5,645 bases of DNA. Source: Planctomycetota bacterium (GTDB taxonomy: Bacteria > Planctomycetota > Planctomycetia > Pirellulales > UBA1268). How positions within the stretch are numbered: position 1 is the stretch's first letter; every line of letters begins with the position of its first letter. The notes under the pieces are model-generated. The model searched no databases. It saw only the letters and a program-made list of their open reading frames with translations, and was not told the origin of the DNA. The translations under genes and the position numbers were made by a program. The stretch covers positions 1-5,645 of the forward strand of contig QWPO01000097.1 in NCBI GenBank assembly GCA_003669255.1, written 5' to 3'. Shown here in pieces: positions 1-5,569 of the stretch.

Positions 1-411
1 CTCCGCGGGGAGCAGACGGAGGGTGATCTGCGGGGCCGCGCCAGCCGGATGGACCCGATCCCAGATCTCGACACACTTCGCGTCCATCTCGACCGGCTGG
101 CCGAGCGAGGGCTGGTGATCTGGCTGTCGCCGCCCGGCCGCGGTCGGATGCTCACGCACGGGCTCCTGCCGGAGGAGAAGCTCGAGAAGGTGCGGCGTGA
201 ACTTGGCCTGGCGATGGCGGCTGCGGCCCAAGCGGCACCGGCGGCCGAATGCCACCGGGAGGAAGACGACGGTGGCGAGCCGTTGCCGGCAAGGCAGTCG
301 CTGGCTCCGGCATCGGCCACCGGTCACCTCGAGTCGCGGATCGCCGACCTCGAACGCGAAGTGGCGGCGCTGCACGCGCGGCTCAAGGCGCTCGAAGACG
401 CGCTCGGCTGA
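1..411 (+). CDS. yceH: YceH/DUF480 family protein, 3' part (start lies left of the window)
   Basis: The reading frame is open from base 1 and ends at TGA 409-411, giving 136 visible residues. The first 16 codons (LRGEQTEGDLRGRASR), upstream of the first ATG at 49, are clearly coding. They match the conserved segment of the second winged-helix domain of E. coli YceH (LLLRGAQTPGELRSRAARM), so the ATG at 49 is internal and not the start. The rest of that winged helix follows to about residue 70. Then comes a low-complexity Ala/Glu linker, and a C-terminal heptad-like coiled coil at about residues 110-136 (LESRIADLEREVAALHARL), which corresponds to the LQARVEALEIEVAELKQRL end of E. coli YceH. The C-terminus is therefore complete and about 80-100 N-terminal residues are missing. 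YceH has a DNA-binding fold but no firmly established role. Its stop lies 5 nt before a palindromic repeat, and the next gene is convergent. Confidence 0.9.
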   Translation, partial: LRGEQTEGDLRGRASRMDPIPDLDTLRVHLDRLAERGLVIWLSPPGRGRMLTHGLLPEEKLEKVRRELGLAMAAAAQAAPAAECHREEDDGGEPLPARQSLAPASATGHLESRIADLEREVAALHARLKALEDALG

Positions 412-416
412 GCTTT

Positions 417-446
417 CACGTAGGTGCAGGTTGTCAACCTGCACCT
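417..446 (+). repeat. Palindromic repeat, copy 1
   Basis: A CACGTAG head (417-423) runs into a perfect hairpin. AGGTGCAGGTTG (422-433) pairs with CAACCTGCACCT (435-446) around one unpaired T. Bases 417-444 are identical over 28 nt to copy 5 at 5344-5371. The copy begins just after the yceH stop. It has no T-tract, so calling it a Rho-independent terminator would be speculative. Confidence 0.9.
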
Positions 447-469
447 GAAGCAACGCTGGCTGCGCTTCG

Positions 470-496
470 GCACAGGTTGCCAACCTGTGCTACGTG
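470..496 (-). repeat. Palindromic repeat, copy 2 (inverted)
   Basis: Perfect 10-bp arms, GCACAGGTTG (470-479) and CAACCTGTGC (481-490), surround a single C. Read on the minus strand, the copy starts with the same CACGTAG head (496-490) seen in copies 1 and 5, so it is a reverse-oriented family member. The stem has GCACAGG where copy 1 has GTGCAGG. The changes are compensated on both arms, which keeps the palindrome. Confidence 0.85.
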
Positions 497-505
497 GCTT
501 CCAGG

Positions 506-528
506 AGCGTAGGTTTTCAACCTGCGCT
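506..528 (+). repeat. Palindromic repeat, copy 3
   Basis: AGCGTAGGTT (506-515) pairs with AACCTGCGCT (519-528) around a TTC loop, with one G-T wobble. It keeps the AGGTT..CAACCT core of the family. Over 22 of 23 positions it is the reverse complement of copy 4 (551-573), so the two can also pair with each other. Confidence 0.8.
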
Positions 529-550
529 GCACCACGCCGGATGCCGTTTC

Positions 551-573
551 AGCCCAGGTTGAAAACCTACGCT
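551..573 (-). repeat. Palindromic repeat, copy 4 (inverted)
   Basis: AGGTT (556-560) and AACCT (564-568) surround GAA. The outer arms AGC (551-553) and GCT (571-573) also pair, with two mismatched positions between. On the minus strand it reads almost exactly as copy 3 (22/23). Together with copy 3 it forms a long inverted repeat with a 22-nt spacer in the gap between two convergent genes. Confidence 0.8.
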
Positions 574-579
574 ATGTTG

Positions 580-620
580 GGCCGAGGCGAACGTCCGGCG
601 ACAGGGCACGGGCAGGCCCG
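580..620 (-). repeat. Inverted copy of the left end of the 5391-5597 element
   Basis: The reverse complement of 580-620 aligns by eye to 5390-5429, with about 34 of 41 columns identical and one single-base gap. The best block is 592-615 against 5395-5417, sharing CTGCCC, TGCCC and TCGCCGGACG. The segment abuts copy 4 of the palindromic repeat. It ends 7 nt before the stop codon of the channel gene, so this repeat family sits directly against coding sequence. It is noncoding and no function is known to me. Confidence 0.6.
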
Positions 621-627
621 AAGCGGG

Positions 628-1752
628 TCATTCATGCTTGCCGAGCCACTTCTCGAGGATCCGCTCGCGCGTGCCATCTTCACGCATCCGCAGGATCGCG
701 GTGTTGAGCTCCTCGCGAAGCGGGCTGCCGTTGGGCAGGGCGATGCCGAAGTCGAATGACTCGAAGATCGGTCCGACGACGGTCAGGCCGTCGCCGCCCA
801 TCTGCTTGATCATGAACATCAGTGATTCATTCTCGCCCACCACCGCCTCGACCATGCCCAGCGAGAGCGCCTCGAGCGCATCGCGGACGGTTGCATACTC
901 CCGGACGATGCCTCCCCGCTGCGTCGCGCAGGTCGCCGCGACGGAGGCCGTCTGGCAGCCGACAGTCCGGCCCGCCAGGTCTCGCGGACCGTGGATCACG
1001 CCCGTCACCTGCTCCGCTGTCATCGTGGCGGTGAGAACGCTGGTGAACGCCGCCAGCAGGCCGATGCCCCCGATCATCCACGCGAAGGCGATGAGTCGTC
1101 CCACTGGTCCGTCGACGTGCTTGTCGTCGCACCCGCCGGTGACGATCGTCGAGGCGATCCACCAGATCGACTCGATGACGCCCCGCGGATACTCGGGCGG
1201 AAACGACTGCGGGTTGTGGGACCGCTCGGCCCACCAGAGCAAGTGGCCCGAGAGCAGTGCCAGGGCGAGCACGACTCCCGCGAGCGCCAGCAACTTCCAG
1301 GAGAGCAGCGAGCGGATCGCCGCCAGAAAGCCGGTGTCGTTCTTTTGCCGCACGGCCAGCCGCAGGCCCGAGTGAAAGACGGAATGCGTGAGGTCGAAGA
1401 TTCGTTCCCGCTCCTCGGTGATCGCCAGCGGGCCCAGCGAGACGTCCACGTCTCCATCCTTGACCGCCGTCATGAGGTCCATGAACGTCCCCTTGCGGAC
1501 GTACTCAGTGGTGAGGCCAAGCCGCCGGGCGAGTTCTTCCCAGATGTCGATCATGGCGCCAAACGGACGGTCACCAGAGAACTCGACGGCCGTGGCGATT
1601 GGGGCGACTGCCACCCGCAGTCGCTTGCCGGCCAGGGGGCGTTCCTCTGCCACGGCTTCGGAATCAGCCGCGCTGCCCATTCCAGCACTGCTGCAGGCCA
1701 CGCAGACCAACGCCAGCCCGATCCAACGGAGTCCTGTCGATACTGTGCCCAT
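628..1752 (-). CDS. Ionotropic glutamate receptor-like ligand-gated channel (GluR0 architecture) with atypical pore filter
   Basis: 374 residues. The architecture is S1 binding lobe, M1, pore loop, M2, S2 binding lobe, as in prokaryotic glutamate-gated channels. A hydrophobic export signal covers about 8-20. C20 is preceded by CVA, a poor lipobox, so signal peptidase I cleavage near residue 28 is equally possible. S1 (about 44-135) carries the solute-binding signature ITEERERIFDLT (111-122), with R115 the expected ligand carboxylate contact. M1 is about 151-174 and the pore helix about 190-203. The filter region reads STIVTGGCDDKHV (201-213) where K+ filters have TTVGYGD. M2 is about 217-244. 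S2 starts near DLAGRTVGCQ (258-267) and has E307 where a ligand-amino-group acid is expected. C266 and C275 could form a disulfide. I chose the ATG at 1752 because it overlaps the upstream stop as TGATG and begins the signal peptide. An in-frame ATG at 1848 would add 32 basic residues before the signal peptide. No good SD is visible, which suits reinitiation. The ligand and the ion carried are unknown. A non-conducting sensor is the main alternative. Confidence 0.85.
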   Translation of the reverse strand: MGTVSTGLRWIGLALVCVACSSAGMGSAADSEAVAEERPLAGKRLRVAVAPIATAVEFSGDRPFGAMIDIWEELARRLGLTTEYVRKGTFMDLMTAVKDGDVDVSLGPLAITEERERIFDLTHSVFHSGLRLAVRQKNDTGFLAAIRSLLSWKLLALAGVVLALALLSGHLLWWAERSHNPQSFPPEYPRGVIESIWWIASTIVTGGCDDKHVDGPVGRLIAFAWMIGGIGLLAAFTSVLTATMTAEQVTGVIHGPRDLAGRTVGCQTASVAATCATQRGGIVREYATVRDALEALSLGMVEAVVGENESLMFMIKQMGGDGLTVVGPIFESFDFGIALPNGSPLREELNTAILRMREDGTRERILEKWLGKHE

Positions 1753-1754
1753 CA
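1750..1754 (-). promoter_or_regulatory. TGATG stop-start overlap (translational coupling)
   Basis: The permease/CPBP stop TGA (1754-1752) and the channel start ATG (1752-1750) share one A. The only SD-like stretch upstream, GGAAG, lies about 13 nt before the ATG and is too far to be convincing. Translation of the channel therefore probably depends on ribosomes finishing the upstream gene. Confidence 0.75.
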
Positions 1755-3944
1755 CGTCACGTTTGCTTCCGGGTGGCTTCTCTGTGGGGCGAGGGCCAGC
1801 AGTGCGGCCCCGACGACGAGACATCCTAACGCGGCTCCGACTGCCCAAGCAGGTAGGCCCGGCGTGGAGATGGTGAGGGCATCGAGTTCCGCCGGTGAGG
1901 CGGCCGCAACCAGGAGCACGGGAGTCGCATTGTGGGCGGCATGGGCGACGATGGCCGGCAGGATGCTCCCGGTTGCAAGCACAAGCCCACCGAGGACAAG
2001 CCCCATCACGAACGTCTGGGGCATCCGCTCAGGGAGGAGGTGAAAGGCCGCGAACGCGGCGGCCTGGGCGACAACGGCGACGACGGCCCGCCGCCTCGTC
2101 GGCCGCGACCCGACGAAGGCCGACAGGACCCAGCCGCGAAAGAAGAGCTCCTCGCAGACTGCCGGCATGACGGCGAGGGCCAGCACAGTGGCCCAGGTTG
2201 GGCTGCGCTGGATCAGGTCGACAATCTGGTTGGCGAACTGCCTGGCCTCGGGAGAAACCTCGCCCCTCCAGGCGGCGAGCGCCACGGCGGCACCGATGAC
2301 GAACAGCCCGCTGCCGAGGAGTGCGGCCCCGGCGAGAGCGGCCCCCGCTCGAGGCCATGAGCCGCCGGGCAGGCGGATCGCAAACGCGTCGCGGGCGTCG
2401 ACCCGCTGCCACCAGGCGACTGCCAGGAGCGGCAGGAGCACCGCCACGGACTGCTGCACGATCAGCGCCGGAACGAACTCGCCGGGAGCGAGCCCCTGGG
2501 CGTACCAGAGTGCCGCGAATCCCATCGCGACGACACCACAACCCTGCCAGACGGTCGGCATGCTTCTGTGGGGCGGCCGCCGGAATCCTCGCGTCGCCTC
2601 CTCGGGGCCTCGGAAGAGGATTTCCTCGTTGGCCACGATCTGCGCCGTGACGGTGAGCAGGAGCCAGGTGAGTGCGATCGATGACAAGACGGAGATCGCG
2701 AGGGCGACGGGGAGTTCCAGGCTGGATTGCGGGGCTGAACCGTCCACAGTTGGACCCACATGGCCCCAGCCTCCGAAAGTGGAGAGCATCGATTTCGCGA
2801 CGGCAACATGGCCGGCGAAGGGAACGGCCGGCAGCCAGAGTCGGCCCTCCACGCCCGGAACCAGGGCCACACCCGCGAGCGCGGCGATCAGCATGACGAC
2901 GGGCGTGAGCGTGTTTTGGGCCTCCTTGGCGCTCTTGGCCGCCGCCGTGACCGTCAGGCACAGGGCCGAAGCCACCGCGGCGAGGCCCGCGTAGGAGATG
3001 AGTGTGAGCAGCCCGCAGGCGGCGAGGTCGCCCGCCCCGAGCCCGGAGGCAAATCCACCAGGGAGGAAGCGGCTGAGCACCGTCGAGGTCAGCACGATCG
3101 AGATCGCGTTGGCTGCGAGCGTGGCGAGGGTCACCGCGAACACCGCCAGGAACTTCCCGGTCACGACGTCGAACATCGGGCACGGCGAGATAAGCAGTGT
3201 CTCGATCGTGCCCCGCTCCTTCTCGCCGGCGATCGCGTCGATCGCTGGGTAAAAGGCCCCGGTCGCGGTGAGTAGGGCGAGAAGCACAAGCACCGCCGCC
3301 GTGACTGCCGGCAGGATGTCGCGGACGGCTGCCGCGGAGCCTTGCGGCACGTCGCCGGTGAAGTTGACCCGCAGCGGCTCGATCAGGCTCGCAGGCAGGC
3401 CGGCGCGGCGCAGCCGGATCAGGCGAGCCTCGTCGGCGAGGCCTCGCATCACGGCGAGCACGTTCTCCTTCACTCGGCGATCGGGTGGCCGGACGGTCGA
3501 GAGCCGTACTTCGAGCGGCAGGGTGCCGGCGCCGTCGAGCTTCGACAGGCTACCGCTGGGAACGTCGATCCAGGCATCCGCGGCCCCCTCGTCGATCAGC
3601 GATTGGGCCGACTGTGGATCGACCACCCGTGCGGTGATTGTCTCAGGCCAGCCCTCGGGCCTTCCCTCCTCGCGTTCGGCCAGCATGCCGATCCGAATCG
3701 CGAGCGGCTCGGCATTGGTGCCCGAGAAGACGAAGTCGAGCCGCTGCGACTCGGCCCGACGGTCGAGTTCGAAGATCGCCGTACGGATGCCCAGCGTGCT
3801 GGAGAGCGCCAGCAGCGGATACATCGCCATCGGCATCACGAGCGTGATGAACAGCGCCCGCCGGTCACGGATGAACTCGAGCAGATCGCGGCGGGCGATC
3901 GCCAGTCGGGCAGGCCACCCGCCTGTCGGATGCGGTGAACTCAC
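1752..3944 (-). CDS. ABC-2 transporter permease (NatB-like) fused to a CPBP intramembrane metalloprotease
   Basis: 730 residues with two membrane modules. The N-terminal ABC-2 module starts with a cytoplasmic helix containing RRDLLEFIRDRRALF (18-32) and a first membrane segment at about 31-53. An extracytoplasmic domain follows at about 55-205, then membrane helices at about 210-430. GEKERGTIETLLISP (240-254) is the coupling-helix motif that contacts the ATPase. The C-terminal CPBP (CAAX protease/bacteriocin-processing) module, about 465-720, keeps all three motifs: EELFFR (E598, E599, R603), FAAFH (F631, H635) and HAAHN (H668, N672). It is therefore probably a competent metalloprotease. The gene starts with GTG at 3944, supported by a GGAGG six bases upstream and a 4-nt GTGA overlap with the ATPase stop. 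NatAB in Bacillus exports sodium, but substrate cannot be read from this sequence. The same fusion exists as a recognised protein family in planctomycetes and other bacteria, so it is uncommon but not new. What the protease cleaves is unknown. Confidence 0.92.
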   Translation of the reverse strand: MSSPHPTGGWPARLAIARRDLLEFIRDRRALFITLVMPMAMYPLLALSSTLGIRTAIFELDRRAESQRLDFVFSGTNAEPLAIRIGMLAEREEGRPEGWPETITARVVDPQSAQSLIDEGAADAWIDVPSGSLSKLDGAGTLPLEVRLSTVRPPDRRVKENVLAVMRGLADEARLIRLRRAGLPASLIEPLRVNFTGDVPQGSAAAVRDILPAVTAAVLVLLALLTATGAFYPAIDAIAGEKERGTIETLLISPCPMFDVVTGKFLAVFAVTLATLAANAISIVLTSTVLSRFLPGGFASGLGAGDLAACGLLTLISYAGLAAVASALCLTVTAAAKSAKEAQNTLTPVVMLIAALAGVALVPGVEGRLWLPAVPFAGHVAVAKSMLSTFGGWGHVGPTVDGSAPQSSLELPVALAISVLSSIALTWLLLTVTAQIVANEEILFRGPEEATRGFRRPPHRSMPTVWQGCGVVAMGFAALWYAQGLAPGEFVPALIVQQSVAVLLPLLAVAWWQRVDARDAFAIRLPGGSWPRAGAALAGAALLGSGLFVIGAAVALAAWRGEVSPEARQFANQIVDLIQRSPTWATVLALAVMPAVCEELFFRGWVLSAFVGSRPTRRRAVVAVVAQAAAFAAFHLLPERMPQTFVMGLVLGGLVLATGSILPAIVAHAAHNATPVLLVAAASPAELDALTISTPGLPAWAVGAALGCLVVGAALLALAPQRSHPEANVT

Positions 3945-4678
3945 GCGGCACCTCCGCCGATCGTGGCGAAGAAAGCCTCTTCGAGACCACCAGATCTGTC
4001 GGCGACGAGTTCCGCCCGGCTGCCTGCGGCGACGATCCGACCGGCATCGATGATCACGAACCGGTCGCAGCGATGCTCGATCTCGTGGAGGCGGTGGGTC
4101 GACACGAGAATCGTGCGGCCTTCGGCCCGCAGGCTCTGCAGCATGGCAAACAGGTCACGGGCGCCGACCACGTCGAGGGTGCTGGTCGGCTCGTCGAGGA
4201 CGAGTGCCGGAGGGTCGTGAACGAGTGCCCGCGCCAGCGAAACACGCTGCCGCTGGCCCGACGAGAGCCGACCACAGGGTCGGTCGAGAAAGCTTCCGAG
4301 GTCGAGCGACGCGGTGAGCCATGCGATCCGGTCGGCGAGGAGTCGCCTCTCGATGCCATGGAGCCGGCCGGAGGAATCGAGAACCTCGCGGGGCGAGAGC
4401 CGGTCGGCAACGCCGGTCGTCGCCGACACGTAGCCGAGACTGCGGCGGACGCCGATGGGGTCGGTGCGAACATCATGGCCCGCGACCCGCGCCATGCCCG
4501 ACGTCGGCGTGAGGAGCGTCGCCACGCCCCGCATCGTGGTGGTCTTCCCGGCGCCGTTTCCGCCGAGGAGGCCGACCATCTCGCCGTCAGCCACATGGAA
4601 CGAGACACCGTCGACGGCCCGCACGGTCATCCCGCCGCCCGCGCGATATTCCTTCACGAGATCGCGGACCTCGATCAT
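3941..4678 (-). CDS. ABC transporter ATP-binding protein, NatA-like
   Basis: 245 residues, the normal size for a single ABC ATPase domain. Walker A is GGNGAGKTT (39-47, with K45). The ABC signature is LSSGQRQRV (138-146). Walker B is ALVLDEP (158-164, catalytic E163), the D-loop is STLD (166-169) and the switch histidine is H195 in STHR. The Q-loop region reads GYVSATTG (82-89), with alanine where a glutamine or glutamate usually sits. The protein should hydrolyse ATP in the cytoplasm to drive the ABC-2 permease encoded next, with which it overlaps by 4 nt (GTGA, 3941-3944). The start ATG at 4678 has GAGG (4688-4685) six bases upstream and lies 28 nt after the frr stop. No terminator is visible in that gap, so co-transcription with frr is likely. 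Similarity is closest to NatA/CcmA-type exporters. The substrate is not determinable. Confidence 0.93.
   Translation of the reverse strand: MIEVRDLVKEYRAGGGMTVRAVDGVSFHVADGEMVGLLGGNGAGKTTTMRGVATLLTPTSGMARVAGHDVRTDPIGVRRSLGYVSATTGVADRLSPREVLDSSGRLHGIERRLLADRIAWLTASLDLGSFLDRPCGRLSSGQRQRVSLARALVHDPPALVLDEPTSTLDVVGARDLFAMLQSLRAEGRTILVSTHRLHEIEHRCDRFVIIDAGRIVAAGSRAELVADRSGGLEEAFFATIGGGAA
3951..3955 (-). promoter_or_regulatory. Ribosome binding site for the permease/CPBP gene
   Basis: On the minus strand GGAGG sits six bases before GTG 3944-3942, inside the last codons of the ATPase gene. This strong SD settles the choice of the GTG start. Confidence 0.75.
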
Positions 4679-4706
4679 CGGCGGCCTCGCGCCGCCCGCG
4701 AGTGGC

Positions 4707-5267
4707 TCACTGCTCCATGACCTCGGCTTCCTTCGTTCTCGCGAAGTCGCCGACGCTTCCCTCGTACTTCTTCGTCAGTTCCTGGACGTCTTCCTTGCAG
4801 CGGTCGCAATCATCCTCGGTGAGGCCACCGTCACCCTTCTCGGTGTCGGCCGCCTTGTTGGCGTCGCGGCGGACGTTGCGAATCGCGACCTTCGCCTCCT
4901 CGGCGAGTTCGCGGATCCGGGCCGACATCTTCTTGCGGACGTCGGCCGACAGCGGCGGGATCACGATCCGGATCAGGCGGCCGTCGCTCTGGGGGTTGAG
5001 GCCCAGGTCACTCGCCTGGATGGCCTTCTCGATGTCCTTGATCGTGGTGGGATCGAAGGGCCGGACGACGATCTGGTTGGGCTCCGGTGCACCGACGCTG
5101 GCGAGCGCCTTGATCGGCGTGGGCGAGCCATAGACCTCGACACGCAGGGTGTCGACGAGGCCGGGGTTGGCCCGGCCGGTGCGGATTCCGGTGAGGGAGT
5201 GGCGGAACACGTCGACGGCCTTCTCCATGCGTTCTTCGGCGTCGAGCAGAATGTCGTCGAGCGGCAT
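4707..5267 (-). CDS. frr: Ribosome recycling factor
   Basis: 186 residues, against 185 in E. coli RRF. It splits post-termination 70S ribosomes together with EF-G in the cytoplasm. Family blocks are collinear with E. coli: IRTGRANPGLVDTLRVEVYG (28-47), FDPTTIKDIEKAIQASDLGL (71-90), NP.S.G..IR..IPPL (91-106), and VAIRNVRRDANK (127-138) with the conserved Arg cluster. Domain I is formed by the N- and C-terminal helices and domain II lies in between. The start ATG at 5267 is supported by AGGAG (5280-5276) eight bases upstream. An unusual detail is the pair C154 and C157 in EDDCDRCKED, which E. coli RRF lacks. In many bacteria frr follows pyrH. Here at least 370 bp of repeat-rich noncoding DNA lies upstream of it, and frr heads the exporter/channel gene string. 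Confidence 0.97.
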   Translation of the reverse strand: MPLDDILLDAEERMEKAVDVFRHSLTGIRTGRANPGLVDTLRVEVYGSPTPIKALASVGAPEPNQIVVRPFDPTTIKDIEKAIQASDLGLNPQSDGRLIRIVIPPLSADVRKKMSARIRELAEEAKVAIRNVRRDANKAADTEKGDGGLTEDDCDRCKEDVQELTKKYEGSVGDFARTKEAEVMEQ

Positions 5268-5275
5268 CAGCGGAG

Positions 5276-5280
5276 CTCCT
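5276..5280 (-). promoter_or_regulatory. frr: Ribosome binding site for frr
   Basis: AGGAG on the minus strand, eight bases before ATG 5267-5265. The spacing is standard and confirms the start that also matches the length of the family. Confidence 0.8.
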
Positions 5281-5298
5281 GGGTTCGCGGATGATCGG

Positions 5299-5327
5299 AG
5301 TATACGCGGTTCGTATACGGCTCACAC
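5299..5327 (-). promoter_or_regulatory. Candidate promoter for the frr operon
   Basis: On the minus strand TATACT (5304-5299) is one base from the TATAAT -10 consensus. Seventeen bases upstream is GTGTGA (5327-5322), a weak 3/6 match to TTGACA. Transcription would start near 5292, giving a leader of about 25 nt. The -10 lies in an inverted repeat, GTATACG (5300-5306) and CGTATAC (5312-5318), which could be an operator. This is the only AT-rich patch in the region. Planctomycete promoters are not well defined, so confidence is moderate. Confidence 0.4.
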
Positions 5328-5335
5328 TTGAGCCG
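5318..5335. repeat. 7-bp inverted repeat upstream of frr
   Basis: CGGCTCA (5318-5324) and TGAGCCG (5329-5335) surround CACT. The arms cover the presumed -35 position of the frr promoter and touch the GTATACG/CGTATAC inverted repeat. A regulator-binding site is possible, but no known operator is recognised. Confidence 0.5.
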
Positions 5336-5343
5336 GAACTGCC

Positions 5344-5371
5344 CACGTAGGTGCAGGTTGTCAACCTGCAC
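5344..5371 (+). repeat. Palindromic repeat, copy 5
   Basis: Identical over 28 nt to 417-444. The CACGTAG head is followed by perfect arms GTGCAGGTTG (5351-5360) and CAACCTGCAC (5362-5371) around one T. It lies about 75 bp upstream of the frr start, just beyond the candidate promoter. It could insulate frr from upstream transcription, but this is inference. Confidence 0.9.
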
Positions 5372-5482
5372 TAGCATCCCGCGGCGGCTCGGGGCTGCCC
5401 ATGCCCATCGCCGGACGCTCGCTGCGGCCATGCGACTGTCGCGCCGTCGCCGCCGTCCCGGCGTCGGCTCCGGCTTACGGTC

Positions 5483-5499
5483 GCCGGGCGCAGCCCGGC
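5483..5499. repeat. GC-rich hairpin inside the 5391-5597 element
   Basis: GCCGGGC (5483-5489) pairs perfectly with GCCCGGC (5493-5499) around a GCA loop. It lies near the centre of the element. There is no adjacent T-run, so it is not called a terminator. Confidence 0.7.
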
Positions 5500-5528
5500 T
5501 CCCAGCATCCTGCCCTCCACTCGCTCGA

Positions 5529-5569
5529 TGCTGACTTCGCTCCGCCATCCATGGCTTCGCTCGTCAGCA
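5529..5569. repeat. Two-tier hairpin inside the 5391-5597 element
   Basis: TGCTGAC (5529-5535) pairs with GTCAGCA (5563-5569). Within it GCCAT (5544-5548) pairs with ATGGC (5551-5555). The two unpaired flanks are near-identical (TTCGCTCC and TTCGCTC). The right-hand part, AGCAACGCCGGCT (5566-5578), resembles 449-461 at 12/13, another hint that this sequence family is also present in the left intergenic region. Confidence 0.55.

Noticed and set aside
49..51. ATG as the start of a small complete gene at the left edge
   Set aside because: The 16 codons before it match the conserved YceH winged-helix segment in the same frame, so the gene is truncated by the window edge.
412..627. CRISPR array in the left intergenic region
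   Set aside because: The repeats are palindromic, occur in both orientations, differ in stem sequence and have irregular spacing of roughly 10 to 25 nt.
617..627. Terminator hairpin for the channel gene (CCCG-AAG-CGGG)
   Set aside because: The stem is only 4 bp, abuts the stop codon and has no T-tract on either strand.
1753..1848. Upstream in-frame ATG that would give the channel protein 32 extra N-terminal residues
   Set aside because: The extension is Arg-rich, precedes a clear export signal and lies wholly inside the permease/CPBP C-terminus. The ATG at 1752 overlaps the upstream stop as TGATG.
991..2043. 350-codon open frame on the plus strand
   Set aside because: It is antisense to the channel and permease genes, has no recognisable domain, and is an expected artefact of high GC content.
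2029..3183. 384-codon open frame on the minus strand in another frame of the permease gene
   Set aside because: Its composition is dominated by Arg, Gly and Pro without membrane segments or motifs. The overlapping frame has complete ABC-2 and CPBP motifs.
3935..4720. 261-codon open frame on the plus strand
   Set aside because: It is antisense to the ATPase gene, whose Walker A, signature, Walker B and H-loop are all intact.
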